A program made the position numbers and the translations under genes. Source: Pontederia crassipes (lineage: Eukaryota > Streptophyta > Magnoliopsida > Commelinales > Pontederiaceae). From it: a stretch of DNA of 64,000 nucleotides. Positions 25,698 through 38,100 of the stretch are shown one piece after another; within the stretch, counting starts at the first letter, position 1; each line of letters opens with the position of its first letter. The DNA is taken from positions 53,092,203 to 53,156,202 of the forward strand of contig CM060187.1 in NCBI GenBank assembly GCA_030549335.1, in the 5' to 3' direction. Under the pieces are notes generated by a model. That model did no database searches and was not told the origin of the DNA. It worked only from the letters and a program-made list of their open reading frames with translations.

Positions 25698-28600
25698 ATT
25701 TGCGTTTTGATCAGAACTGGTAGACAGACTTTAGTAATTTCTGTCAAACACGAAAGTTATTTGGGTGGGCTAGATGCGGATTAAAGTTTTGGTCAATGCA
25801 AAAAGTTCTCATGAGTTTGCCCGAAAAAAGTTCTAGCTCAAAGTCAGCACTCACAAGTTCTCGCCCCAAGCCGTCATCTCATCTGCCAAAGTTCTCCTTA
25901 TCGTGTGGAACTCGTCCAAACAACAACACGCGTTTTAACCATCCCATCATAACTTAACAACACTATTTGGCTTGGGAACTAAGATTCAAAACTTGGCTTA
26001 GTTCTTACAAATTCTACCAAACAATTCAATTTTCAAGTTCCCTCAGTTCCGATAACGTCACATGAATTGAGAACTTTAGTTCTTGCAAGTTCTCACTTCC
26101 GACGAGAATGAAACTTTTTTTTTGCTTTCAATTCTTTATTATATTTTAATTAGAAATTATTATTATTACTATTTAATGTAAATATTATTCACTAAAATTT
26201 TTATATTTTCTTAAAAAATAATCAATTATAATATTTTATTAATATATTATCATTCAGCTTATAAAATAAATTCTTTAACTTAATATAAACATTTTTCATA
26301 AATTATAATTTTAATAACATATGAAAAAATTAATCAAAATTAATATATTATGATACAACTTATATTTTAATAAATTTTAAAATAGTAATTATGTATAATA
26401 TTTTTTATGTTAGTAATTATTATTTACCTAAATAAATAGACAATATTTTAATTTTATATAATTTTAAATATAATAAAATAATAAATTATATCATTATTTA
26501 TTACGTTATATCCAAATACCTACTAAAATTGATCTATCAAATCAACTTCCAATCAATACATTTTTCATTTAAACACTACATAAATTTTTCTATCTAATCG
26601 ATTAGCTCCTCAAAACTAACAAGAACTTAATGGTGCGTTTGGCAAGTAGAATCAAGGAGCGAGAACTTGGTTTCGTCCTAGTTTTTCATACGCACTCATG
26701 CGACCTAGTTTTTGAGACGAAACCATGCCACAATAAATGCGGCGGAACACGATCACGTGACCTAATTCCGCCCTTTTTCTTGCAAACCACGCGACTTTTT
26801 TTTTCATTTACAAACTTTTTTCTTTTAGTTTTTTCTTTTTTTTACCTATTTTATATATAATAATTTATTTTTATATGTAAAATATTATTAATAAAAGAAT
26901 TGGTATAATATTGTTTATTATTTTATTTAAAAAATAAATATTCATTAAATATAAATTATAAAAATAGATTTTAATATTTAAATAATATACTTTTTAACAA
27001 AAAAATTTATGCTTTCACGGCGTGAATCCACTCAAACATCAGCACTCTGATCAAATGTTGACAAGATAAGACTTGTGTGCTCTCTTCTTTCTCTCGACTC
27101 TGTGCAAAGGGAGGAGGAGCGAGCCGACAGACGAAAGGAGGAGCGGTGAGATCCGAGCAGATTTTGTAGGAGGATTGAGTGGATCTCGATGATCGAATGT
27201 CGACAATTGGCTCTCGACAAGTTGATCTGGAGTAGATTTCGCACCCTACGCCCAAGATCGATTCTCTTTCTCTGCAATGTCGATGCACACAAAGAGAAGG
27301 GAGACGACGGCTCCCCGCCACAAGCTCACCGGCGAGCACCAAAAGGGGGCGTCAACCTCCTGCAAGCTCGCCGAAGAGCTCATGGAGGGGGGCTAATGCC
27401 CCCTTTTTTCGCTTTACCCATGATCTGCGACAACTAATTTTGTGCCTATAGGGGGGAAGAAATATGATCCATTGAGGAGAAGGAGAAGCGACGCACGATC
27501 TCCCCTCGCCGAGATCCCTCCCTCGCAGCCTTCTTCCCCTTGGCGATTGAGATGAGCAGGCGGACCACTGCAGACCATCACTCTCATCCAACTCAGAGGT
27601 CGTTAGCCTTCGCAAATTGCAACTCGAACCGATCGGCCTGGATGCGGATGCTGCATCATGAACCAATTAAGGGGTATACAATAGAGCAAAACCTGACAAA
27701 GACATTAGGAACAACCCAAAAAATAATATGGTTAAATAATTATCTCCAAAGAGGAAAAGACTAATACATTGCTAAACAGCCACTCAGCTTTGATGGTTCT
27801 GCTAACATCCATCTCGGTGGGATGTCTCACACTCATGTGCCTAATGTGCCTATTAAGGTTATAGCCCATTGCTTTTAAATCATATCAAATAAAGACATGC
27901 AGATTTGAAATCTCATTGAGTTCGGATAAAAAAAATATTTTCCTTTAATTGTCTAGTGATTAACTGAATTGGATAAGAAAATTATAACTAAAATATTACT
28001 CAGTTTAACTGTTTAAGAATTTAACAAAATCGATACCACATCTTGCTAGTTTTGAAGGGGCAAAATGGAATAGGAATGAATGAGATTAGATAAAATTGTT
28101 TAGTTAATTTTTTTTATTTAAATTAAGAAGATGTGGGGAAGTGACAAAGCTTTTTAAATGTCACATTTTTTATTTCACAAAATTAATAGAATAGAGATGA
28201 ATAAATAATTTTAAATATAATTAATTATTATCAATTTAAATAATTTTTATTATCAAATTAAATTACATCTCTCTTTTTCCCCTCTCCCTTTTACGTTACT
28301 AAGTTATCTTTTTTCATCGCATGAATATTATATTGATAAAATAAATTTTATTTGTATGAATATTTATTTCTCATTTTTATTTTTTTAAAAGAGATGAGTA
28401 TAAAAATTAAATAATATAAAAAAGTAAACAGAAAATAAATGGTAAAGAAATATATATAATAAATTAATATTTGTTAGATATTTAAATGATTTATATATAA
28501 TAACAGATAAAAACAATTTTTAATAAATAAAACTTTTATTTTTAATTCATTATTTTTTAAACATACTATTTAAATATGATTTTTCTAATAACACATCACA

Positions 28601-29509
28601 CTCTACCATTCACCTGGCTCTACCGCTTCATCCCTCGATTAGTTAATTATCAAATAGACAACTTTTGTCGGGATGATCATGACCACCTTCGTATCCTTGG
28701 GCCCGTTTGAAATGAGAATCAAGCTGGAATTAGGGCCCGTTTGAAATGAGAACTAAGCTGGAACCAAGGGCTGGTTCCAGCTTGGTTCCCCAAACAAGGT
28801 CGGTGATATGTTTCTTGAAGCGGAACCAGACCATCTTTTTGAATTTAGAACCAACGTCACGTGACCCTAGTTCCAAGTGGCTAGTTTCACTTTTTCGTAG
28901 AACTAGCTATCCACATGTATTTTTTGTTTTCTCTCTGTTTTTTATTTGACCTTTCTTTATTATTTGTTTTCAACTTTTTTTCTTTATCCATCTTTTCTTT
29001 TTTTACCTTTATTCTATAAAATATTTTATTTATTAAATATAAAATATTTATAATAAAAAAATTAATATAATATAATTTATTATATGATTATCATAAGAGA
29101 TTCCCAACATATCATTGGTTGTTAAGGAACTTTTTACCCTAAGGATTAATGTCCAAGGAGGGTTAATGCAACTTATGATTTTATTTTTAAAAAAATCCTT
29201 AAATAAAATTAATGTAAAAATAATTTTTTATATTTAAATAATATATTTTTAACAAATTTTTCCATAAAAAATTTATTTATACATTTATTTTTATTATTTA
29301 ATAAAGTTAAAATAACTATTTTTAATTTAAATATTCACTACAAATTAATACATCACATTAATTTTTTCTTATAATGTCAACTCCTTAATTCCTCGTCATT
29401 ATGTTTCATTTCATTCGAATACATATCAAATTAATATGTCAATTCAATTATTCATGAAGAATTTAGAAGAAATTAGGATTCCATTTCCAAATACAACCTT
29501 TGGGCTCAT
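25698..29509. other. Gene-poor region with AT-rich DNA and fragments of repeats
   Basis: 26100-26560 and 28080-28600 are very AT-rich. About 27290-27420 resembles the GC-rich core of the MULE-type elements (agctcaccggcgagcacc, gggggctaatgccccc). At 28700-28770 a phrase of about 37 bases starting gggcccgtttgaaatgagaa is tandemly doubled, and a perfect inverted repeat follows. Similar starts (gtgcgtttggcaag, about 26633) suggest small DNA elements without clear borders. No gene recognised. Confidence 0.55.
28755..28783. repeat. Perfect 12-bp palindrome with 5-base loop
   Basis: Arms aagctggaacca (28755-28766) and tggttccagctt (28772-28783) are exact reverse complements around a 5-base loop. 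It lies just after a doubled gggcccgtttgaaatgaga phrase and probably belongs to a small inverted-repeat transposon. Confidence 0.75.
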
Positions 29510-29871
29510 CTAATCAACTTCTTCATCATGAGCCTTGAAGTGTTCTGCAGCTTGAGTCTGCAACTGTGAGCTCAAGTACTCCTCTGTTTCGTTGCCTCTC
29601 TGGAACAACAATGGGAGATCATCCAACATATCCTCTAACAAAGCTCCATCGCTTTTCGACTGAAGTGTTGTGAGCGAAAGAAGATTGATCTTAGCTTTTA
29701 AAACAAGCAACAAAAATAACTATGCTTTTACGTAAGTACTTTATGAGTGAAACTACTTCAAAATTTCCACACTAAGCACTGATACATTAGGATTTGTTAT
29801 GACAACTAATATCTTAATGAGAAATGGTAAAAAAAAATCTCAGAAAGAGTACGATGTATTGGATTTGAAAA
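29510..29871 (-). pseudogene. Remnant of a fourth NACA copy (part of exon 4 and intron 3)
   Basis: Minus-strand frame shows [15 protein letters not shown] followed directly by HDEEVD. Intact copies have [17 protein letters not shown], some 20 further residues, then [10 protein letters not shown], so an internal stretch is missing. Further on (about 29800-29870) ggatttgttatgacaactaatatc and ctcagaaagagtacgatgta match the exon 4 / intron 3 boundary of copy C (near 21005-21115). Unrelated sequence (about 29580-29780) lies between. No other exons were found, and it is not expected to code. Confidence 0.75.
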
Positions 29872-32400
29872 GTCTTCTGAAACTTTATATCCTTTTTTTT
29901 AATTTTTAAATAGGAGAAAGGATAATGACAGCGTATGGTAGTTATTCATTTGTATTAAGAAAAGGATAGTGAGATATGCATACATGTATCTACAACATTA
30001 TCATAACTTCTTGGCGGTAAAAGGAAAAAAATAATTGAAAATGTCATTCTTATGGAAAAAATTGCATGATGTATAATGTTCCTGTGCCAAGATTTTGAGA
30101 GGATTCCTCGTGAGAAATGATAATGTGTTATTATCAAAGATGAATTTATTAAATTATTCAATATTATAGTGATTTGAATCAATAGTATATTATTATAATG
30201 GTCGACAAGAATCAAAGGTTTCCCTTGTCTTACATCATCCTCAAGTCAACTTCAGCTTTTGTTGAGAGGTCATTTGTGCTTTTGATGTTAATCTATTTAT
30301 TATCCCAACCGCTAGTAATCTTAAATTGCCATTCAAACCAATTGTACAAAAGTTTTTTTTTTTCTGACCATATAATTTTTTTTAAAGATCGTATGGGGAG
30401 GGGCGATACCCCACACCTCCCTGCGATGAGCTCGCCTTCCTTTGCCAGCATAGACCGTGGGCAATACCCCGCCAAAGGGGGGATGCCCTCTTTTTTGAGA
30501 GCTCACAAGAGCCGGCAACTTCGCAGTCAAGCTTGCCTCGCGAGCTCGTCAGGGATGGATATGGTGCGCCGCCTCCTCCCTCTGACGCTAGAGCGGGAGA
30601 GGGAACAATGCCTCTTTTTTATTTTATTTTTTAGCCTATATTATTTTAAACTTTAAAAAATTAGATGAAGGGGGAGAGTAGTTTAATCTTTTAATAAATA
30701 AAAAAAAACATAACAAAAAAATTATCAAAATCAGACAGATGGACCAAATAGGAAATTGCAGTAAAGTTTAGAAAAACATTACTGAGTTCATATATTAGGA
30801 TCAATTGTAAAAAATCGTTCTAGTTCAAGGGAGGATTAAGAAATTAAACAAAAAGAAAATGGAAACCTAAATCAACATAGATATATAAATTTAAAAATTA
30901 GAAGCCCCCAAAATTTGTTGGATTATTTCGAATAGAAAATACCATAATCCGATGGAAAACTATAAACTTATATAAAAGTTTTTTTCTGTTTTTAATGTCG
31001 TTTGGTACGTATAAACTTACTCAATTAATACATATATATCAACAAAAAAATATGTAAGTTATAAGTCATGGTACTAAATAGAATATAATATAAGACTGTT
31101 GTAGAAAAAAGTCTATTTTTATTATAAAAAAATATAAGTTGGTTTTAATGATATCCTCGGAATCGAAACGCTCTACTTGTGACGGGATAAATGAAAAAAA
31201 TAATAGCATCAGTTAAATTTTATATGTTTTTAAAAATCATTCATCCGTATTATTTAGCAATCGTGGCGAAAAAGATAGCATCAATATAGAATAATAATTT
31301 TCTTACACACATATAAAGCATCATTAATTTTTTAAAAAATAATATAGTATGACATTAAGAATGAACCACAAGTTAACTAGTAAGTTAAGTTATATATTGA
31401 TGCAAAATAAAAAAAAATACTAGATAAAAATATTTCACATAATTTTTAATCCCCTTAATTACGGTCGTCTTAGAAAGTTCGATGGTCATGATTCACGCAT
31501 TATCCGATTTGTAGGGTTGGATTCCTATTTCCTTCCTCTCACGTCTCATTGCTTTAAATTTTTTCAAGTAAAATACTAAATAAATAAGTAGGAGAGAGAA
31601 TTTTATATATTAACTGCAGATGGGCTGCAGCTGTCCGGCGTCCGGAAGTGTCGCCGGTTGCCCGGTCAATTCCATCAGCCCACCGACCGCCCCGTGGTAT
31701 TTTTGTAAATATGGAGGACAATCTTGGGCTATTTGTCGAGTAAAATCGCTTTCTCTCTCCTCTCTCCTTGACCCTTTTACATCTCTTTCCTCCAAAGCAA
31801 AGCTCGCGAGATCTCACTTCCAACTTTCCCCTTTTTCAGTTTTTTTAATAACTCAATATCGTACAAATTTTATATTATTATTATTATTATTTGTCCGCCC
31901 TTTTAACTTTGAAATTTCTGTTCATATCCCTTTCATTTTCCACATAAAAAATGGGAGTTTTATGCTTTCAAATACTTGTCGGACGGACGAGAGTTCACCT
32001 TTGTAAGCGAGTTATTTTACAAAGATAAATATCGGAAAAATAGAATAATGCATGCTTTTGTTTGCATCATAACAGAATATCGCAAATTAAAACCTTTAGA
32101 TCATAAAGCCATCAAAATTATAACAAAACTAGATTATTTTTTACATCAACAGAGGGGAGAATATAAAATTTTTTTTTGTCACTGAAGACTTATAATTTTA
32201 AATAAAAAGTCACAAGTTTACGCGGTAGAAAATTTGAAAAGGAAATGGATTATAAATAATATAAATTATAAACTAGACAAAACAAAAACTCGCGCTAAAA
32301 TAATAAATAAAAAATAAAACGGTAAAAAATAACCAAATAAAGACAAGAAAGTTCACAGTCCTACCACCACCACTTCCACCTCTCACTTTTAACTCATTCC
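29872..32400. other. Intergenic region upstream of the DUF7036-like gene, with repeat-family cores
   Basis: About 30380-30620 has the gggcgatacccc / ggggatgccctctttttt type GC-rich core, and 30725-30840 (aaatcagacagatggaccaaatagg) resembles 62560-62660, so both are probably related non-autonomous elements. 31600-31720 is a GC-rich patch without recognisable coding. The rest is AT-rich. The last few hundred bases should hold the promoter of the next gene; no clear TATA box was chosen. Confidence 0.5.
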
Positions 32401-32404
32401 CCAT

Positions 32405-32424
32405 TCTCTCTCTCTCTCTCTACA
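32405..32424. repeat. CT microsatellite in the probable 5' leader
   Basis: A short ctctct run about 255 bases upstream of the start codon. CT-rich tracts near plant transcription starts are common. Confidence 0.6.
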
Positions 32425-32608
32425 ACTCCATCCATCTACCAGCCAAGAGGGCAAGAGGAATCAGCAGCAACAGCAGCAGCAGCACCACCACGAACCCTAA
32501 CCCTACCTCTCGATCTCGGATCCTCGCTTCTTAGTACTCGTGCTCGCTGGGCCGTGGCTCTTGCTCCTCCAATCCTGATCCCTCGAGCTGGATCTGCTGT
32601 CGGTGGCA

Positions 32609-32659
32609 ATGGCGGTAGAGCAGGCGGAGGGGGGAGCGGAAACGCTGGCAGAGGACTGA
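32609..32659 (+). promoter_or_regulatory. Candidate upstream ORF (16 codons) in the 5' leader of the DUF7036-like gene
   Basis: ATGGCGGTAGAG... runs 16 codons to a TGA that ends 19 bases before the main start, in a different frame. Its context (G at -3, G at +4) is stronger than that of the main ATG (C at -3, G at +4). If included in the mRNA it could lower translation of the main frame. Its presence in the transcript is inferred. Confidence 0.4.
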
Positions 32660-32678
32660 AGGAGCCGAGGGGCCTCCG

Positions 32679-35086
32679 ATGGGGAAAGGCGAGGACGAGC
32701 TGCAGACGTCGGCATTGCCGTCCTCGGCCGCGGACGGTTCTGACGGCAATGCTGCTGCCGGCAGCGGCTGCTCCCCGCGGTGCTGCCTCCGGATCGTGCG
32801 GCCGCGTTGCGTCGTCACGCTGCTCCTCGGCGCCGCGGCGCTTCTCTTGGCACTTCTGTGGTTGCCTCCATTCCTGGGCCGCCACAGGCTTCACGGGGAG
32901 TCTGCTCGGGATCCACGATTCTCAGGTGAGGGATTTTGCCGGATCTCGACTTTAATGCTTGTCGATGTGTTGACTTGTTCGACGTCCGTGTCTCAGTAAA
33001 AATGTTACCTTTCGGAAGCAGCTCTAGTAGTTTCGTAAGGACGCATTGTTGAGAAATTAGTTAGTTCTACATGTACAAAATTTGAAGGTGATCATTATGT
33101 AGCTACCCTTTTATGCACATGACCTAAAACAGACAATATCTTGATGGACTAGGACCTTAATCACTATGGGATTAAGAAGAATATAAGGACCCAAGGTTCA
33201 GAATCAATGGTTGGTCACATGATTTTAAATCCGTGCGAGCCAATGGCCCAAAATAGATAATATATTGATGGACTGAAGATTTTGTTCATTTCGAGCATGA
33301 TTTCCTCGTCAGGACTTCAGTTTACCCTTTAGCGCCGTCGACGAATGCACTAAATTGGAAGTTTTCACCATGGTTTGCTGATTCAAATTTAGTGAAGCAA
33401 ATAAATTCAAAAGGACTTTTAATTTTTTGTGTCTTCAGTTGGGTTTATGCAGCCTCCTGGCTGTTGTGTGTTGCATGACTGTGTTCACAGCTAATAGAAC
33501 GATCTATGATATGCATGTGTTAGTAAATGTTACAGTTGAAACCTGCTTTGCAAGTTTGGAAGTTAGTTGATATAATTTATGGAATCTATTCTTTCCGTGA
33601 TTGTCTATCTGCCATGTGTCATTTACATTTCATGATACTGCTGGATCATCCTTGATTGTTCTTTTCATTAATAATTATTAATGTCCTACCATCTGCATTA
33701 TGATTTTGATACCCTGGGGTTGAAAGCATAGAAAGTCGCTTAATTTGCAAAAACCTCAATTTTGGTTTAAACACCGTATTGCTTGTCCAGCAATTATCTG
33801 ATGCAATGGCAGTTTGTGCTTCTTGAATCTTATTCAGCTTTAAGAGTTTGTGCATTGGTAGGAGATTTGTTGATCCCCTAAGATGGATTTGGATGTATGT
33901 GTATGAAATTAACTGCTGATCTTACAGTTATCCAAGAAAACCTGATCTTACACTACATTGGTATACATAGTTCGAGATAAAACACAAATGTTGAAGCAAT
34001 TGCATATTCTTTCTGCCTCTTCACATTGTATTATAAAGAGAGTGCATGAAGATGACAGGTCTGTGATAAAATATTAGCTTAGGTCACAAAACGTCCACTA
34101 CTTTGGGCTTATGTATCATTGCCAAACTAATAAGGCATCGACATATGCAAAATTTCTTTGTTCTTTTTTGAAGAAAATACAAAAAATTCTGAATGTGAGA
34201 AAAAATCATTCAGTAGGGCAAATTTCCATTAAAGGGGAAATATTTGCTAGAGAGCAGGATAGGTTGCTATAGAGTAATTACTCCCTATTAAGTAGTGTCT
34301 TCTCAGTAAAGCATAATCAACAAGCCAAGAGTGTAGTGCAATCCTGTTGTCATAGATGCTCATTCCAAGAAGACATATGAACAGCAATGTCATATAACGA
34401 TCAACTGCCTATTAGACTAACTATTTGATTGGACCATTTTCCTGAATGTGTAAAAGATGCCTAGGAACTTTGATTGTCATCTATGAGCATTAATATGTAA
34501 CAGAAATGTACAAGTGTACTTTGTCAACAAAAAGTACAAATGTAGAGGAACCAAAGTATAAATAAGGAGAAAAGTCAGAAAACAAAGGACGTGTGACTTT
34601 CTAGCAGTCTAATAGAATCCATTCTTGAGTTCCACTGCTGATATAGGTCATATGGCAATACATTCTTTTATATCATGGTTCATGGGTTTCTCCCTATGCA
34701 TCATGTAATACATTTGGACAAACACCTGTAAAGTATTCTAGATACTGAAAGAGTGCTTTATCATCTTTGGCATGTTCTAATATAACGTTGTTAGTTCCTT
34801 AAAGAGAAAGTTCTTTCTTGAGTTGCTGTCCACCAATTAATTTGGATTAGTGTCATAAATATCCATTGATAGCCATCAGCTTGTTTGTTATCTTCTTATG
34901 GGCTGGTTATTGATCAACTATGTGAACATGCAGTTTCTTCTTCTGTCTGTGTTGATGTCATCTCCTCTCAAGCATAATGCATCATTTGGAGTTTGCTTAT
35001 GTCAGAAAAAGCCTTTTCTCTTAGTGCTTAGGAGATGTACAAAAAGAATATTTTTTTGAGAGGAAAAGGATGACTACTTGTCATCC

Positions 35087-35131
<45 letters not shown>

Positions 35132-38100
35132 TGGAAAGAAACACCATGTACATATAGTACTCTCTCTAGAAGAGAGCGGCAAAAAAGGAGAGTACGAGCG
35201 AAACCCCACTCCCGAAGAAGACAAAAGATGTGATGTACTATATTATCCACTTGGGATCTCTCCCTACAAAAAATAACACAGTTTTTTAACACGGTTACGT
35301 TGTAGCCAGATGGCCTGGGCACCAGCAAAAAGTCAATGGAACTCATCTGCCAAGCCCCCTCAAAGCCAGCTAGAAGTCCTCAGGTGGCAGAGATATGAAG
35401 TCCACAATGCTCGTTCGAGACCAATTGTTAATTAGGAGACTTCAGACACATTGGACGAGTCAGGATGCTGCATAAAATCAAGATCTTTGCTTGACTTATA
35501 TGACATGGATGGATCCTCATCAGGCGATATAGGGCGAGGTGGGCACCTCATGTTGACACGTCCTGTGTTCTATGTGATGACGACATTGCACATTTATTCT
35601 TCGGATGCACTATTGCCCATGAGGTTTGGATGTGGCTGAGCTTTTTTGGGGTCCTGCCACACCAGAGGCGTTTTGGCACTCTCCCAGGGTCCGGAGTGGA
35701 TGACGACTGATGACCTTTTTGGTCGGTATCTGAGCCATATGGCTTCAGCACAACCGGATTATTTTTTGTGGGGAGACATGCCAGGTTGAGGGTACTGTAC
35801 ACTGTTGCTCCTTTCTTTGGAAGTGGGATTTGGGTAGTGGTTGTATTTTCCTCCTTTTGTTGCTCTCATCTTGAGGGCTTTCACTTGTACATTTTCCTTT
35901 CACAGTGATATATATATATATAATAACACAAATACGAAATGATATGTGTTTCCATTGTAAATTCTTTTGTGTTTTTTGTTAATGCTTTCTGAAATTGACA
36001 ACTCCGCCTATATTTTATAGCCGGTCCTAAGCCCGGATAAAGGAGTAGGGTTGTGTTAGGTCCCGACAGCCAGGGTAAAATTCTGTCGAATCTTATGAAC
36101 ATGGATCAACGAATATATTACTAATAGAGCGGAATGGCGTCGTATGATCCATGTAGCCGACCCCACCTAGTGGGATAAGGCTTTGTTGTTGTTGTTGCTT
36201 TCTGAAATTGACATTCTCATTCTATTTTAATATCCATATAATTTTCTGCAGCTGATGTTCTGGCAAGTTTTAGACTACAAAAGCCCGTTATGTTTTTGCG
36301 TGACAACATCGTGAAACTTCAATTCGACATATTCGAGGAAATTGGTGTACCTGATTCATCGGTAAATCTTTATTTTGTGCTCTTTTTTTGTGTTTATGAT
36401 TATTTATATTTACTAATTTTCATAACTTATCTATATTTTTTTGAGGAAATAACTTATCTATATTGATTTAATCAGGTTGCTGTAATTGATCTGGAACCTC
36501 TAGGTGATGGAACAAACTGGACAAATGTGGTTTTTGCCATTTGGCCTTATCCAAAATCTTCAACTATATCATCGACGGGCTTAAGCATTCTGAAGTCCTA
36601 TTTTGTGTACTTTGTTGAACAGCAATCACCTCTCCACTTGACTACACCCTTGTTTGGGAACTCCTCATACTTTCAGGTGCTTAAGTTCCCTGGAGGAATA
36701 ACAATCATTCCGCAAAATGTTTTTCCTTTGCAGAAAGTACAATGGCTTTTCAACTTCACCCTAAATTTCCCTATCTACAAAGTCCAAGACAAAATAGATG
36801 AACTGAAAGACCAGATGAAATCAGGGCTGCTGCTAAATTCAAACGAGGTTTGACCATCTTATGCATCACAAGAACAAATTTTCCTTCTTGCCTCTCATAT
36901 ATGAATGATGTTATATATTTCTACATTTTTTACCTGATTATATTATTATAATTTCTGAGAAATGATTGACCGCATCTTTGATATTGACAAGTTTGTACAA
37001 GTCATTTGAGATGAATATTTTTAAATTCTGAAAATATTCAAGTATGCACATTATCAATTAACTAAAGCTCAATTGTAACTTGCTCATTTATCATTTACAC
37101 AGGAATGCAAAGGGAAATATCCAAATAGGTTTCTAAAGCATCCTAGATAAATATTTATGGACCTAATTTACCAAATGATGCATATCTTAAGAACAATGAT
37201 CAACAAACATGACTCGAGTTTTTCTTTTGAGGGGCAAGAGGAAGACTAGCATAGTCTAATCATCCATGTTTATTGACTAAGGGAAAGTGTACCAGTGTGG
37301 GAAATAGCCAAGTGCAGAGATGGGTTGCAAAAAGTTACAAAACAGTTGCAGAATCACTGAAAGTTTTTTGTTTAATCTTATATTCCTTCTCTCTCTTGCA
37401 GAATCTATATATTCGTTTGACAAACTTGAACGGTTCAACAGTGACTCCACCAACAATCGTTCAGACATCCATTGTGCTTGCAGTAGGAAACCTTCAACCT
37501 TCTTTGCCAAGGTTGAAACAGTTGGCTCAAAATATTAGGAACTCTTCTGCAGGAAATCTTGGTCTGAATCATACTGTATTTGGTAGAGTAAAACAGATTC
37601 GCCTGTCCACGTTTCTTCAGCATTCTTTAAAAAATGGAGGCAGAGCTGGTACCCCAAGTCCTTCTCCTCAGCCTCACATAGACTATCATCACCACCACAT
37701 CCACCATCATCATCACCATCATCACCATCATTCTTCATACCTTGCCCCTGCTTCTATTCCTTCTCCATCCCCAGAACATGGTCATCAAGTTCCACCCCCT
37801 CCTGGTTGCCACCATCGATTTTCAAACAAACCGGAACATAATGCTTATTCTCCTTCAACCACTCCAGTTGCTGCTCCAAAGAGTTCAGCTGCACCTGCAA
37901 CTCCTCCACATCATTCAACTTCACCTTTGAGTGCTCCGTGGCATTCTGTTGTTCCCAGAAAGCATTTCCATTCTCCATATATGCATAAAATTTCACCCGC
38001 TCCTGCGCCACATGCACATCAAGCATCTCGTGTACCTGACATTTCCTTTGTTCATGTACAACCACCAAGCACAAGCATTACAGATGCCAAACCTCCCAGT

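Noticed and set aside
32436-32894. Minus-strand frame of 152 codons
   Set aside because: Shadow of the GC-rich leader and exon 1 of the plus-strand DUF7036-like gene.
37690-37750. Histidine-coding repeat considered as a mere microsatellite
   Set aside because: It lies in a spliced frame that stays open on both sides with matching phases, so it is kept as coding.
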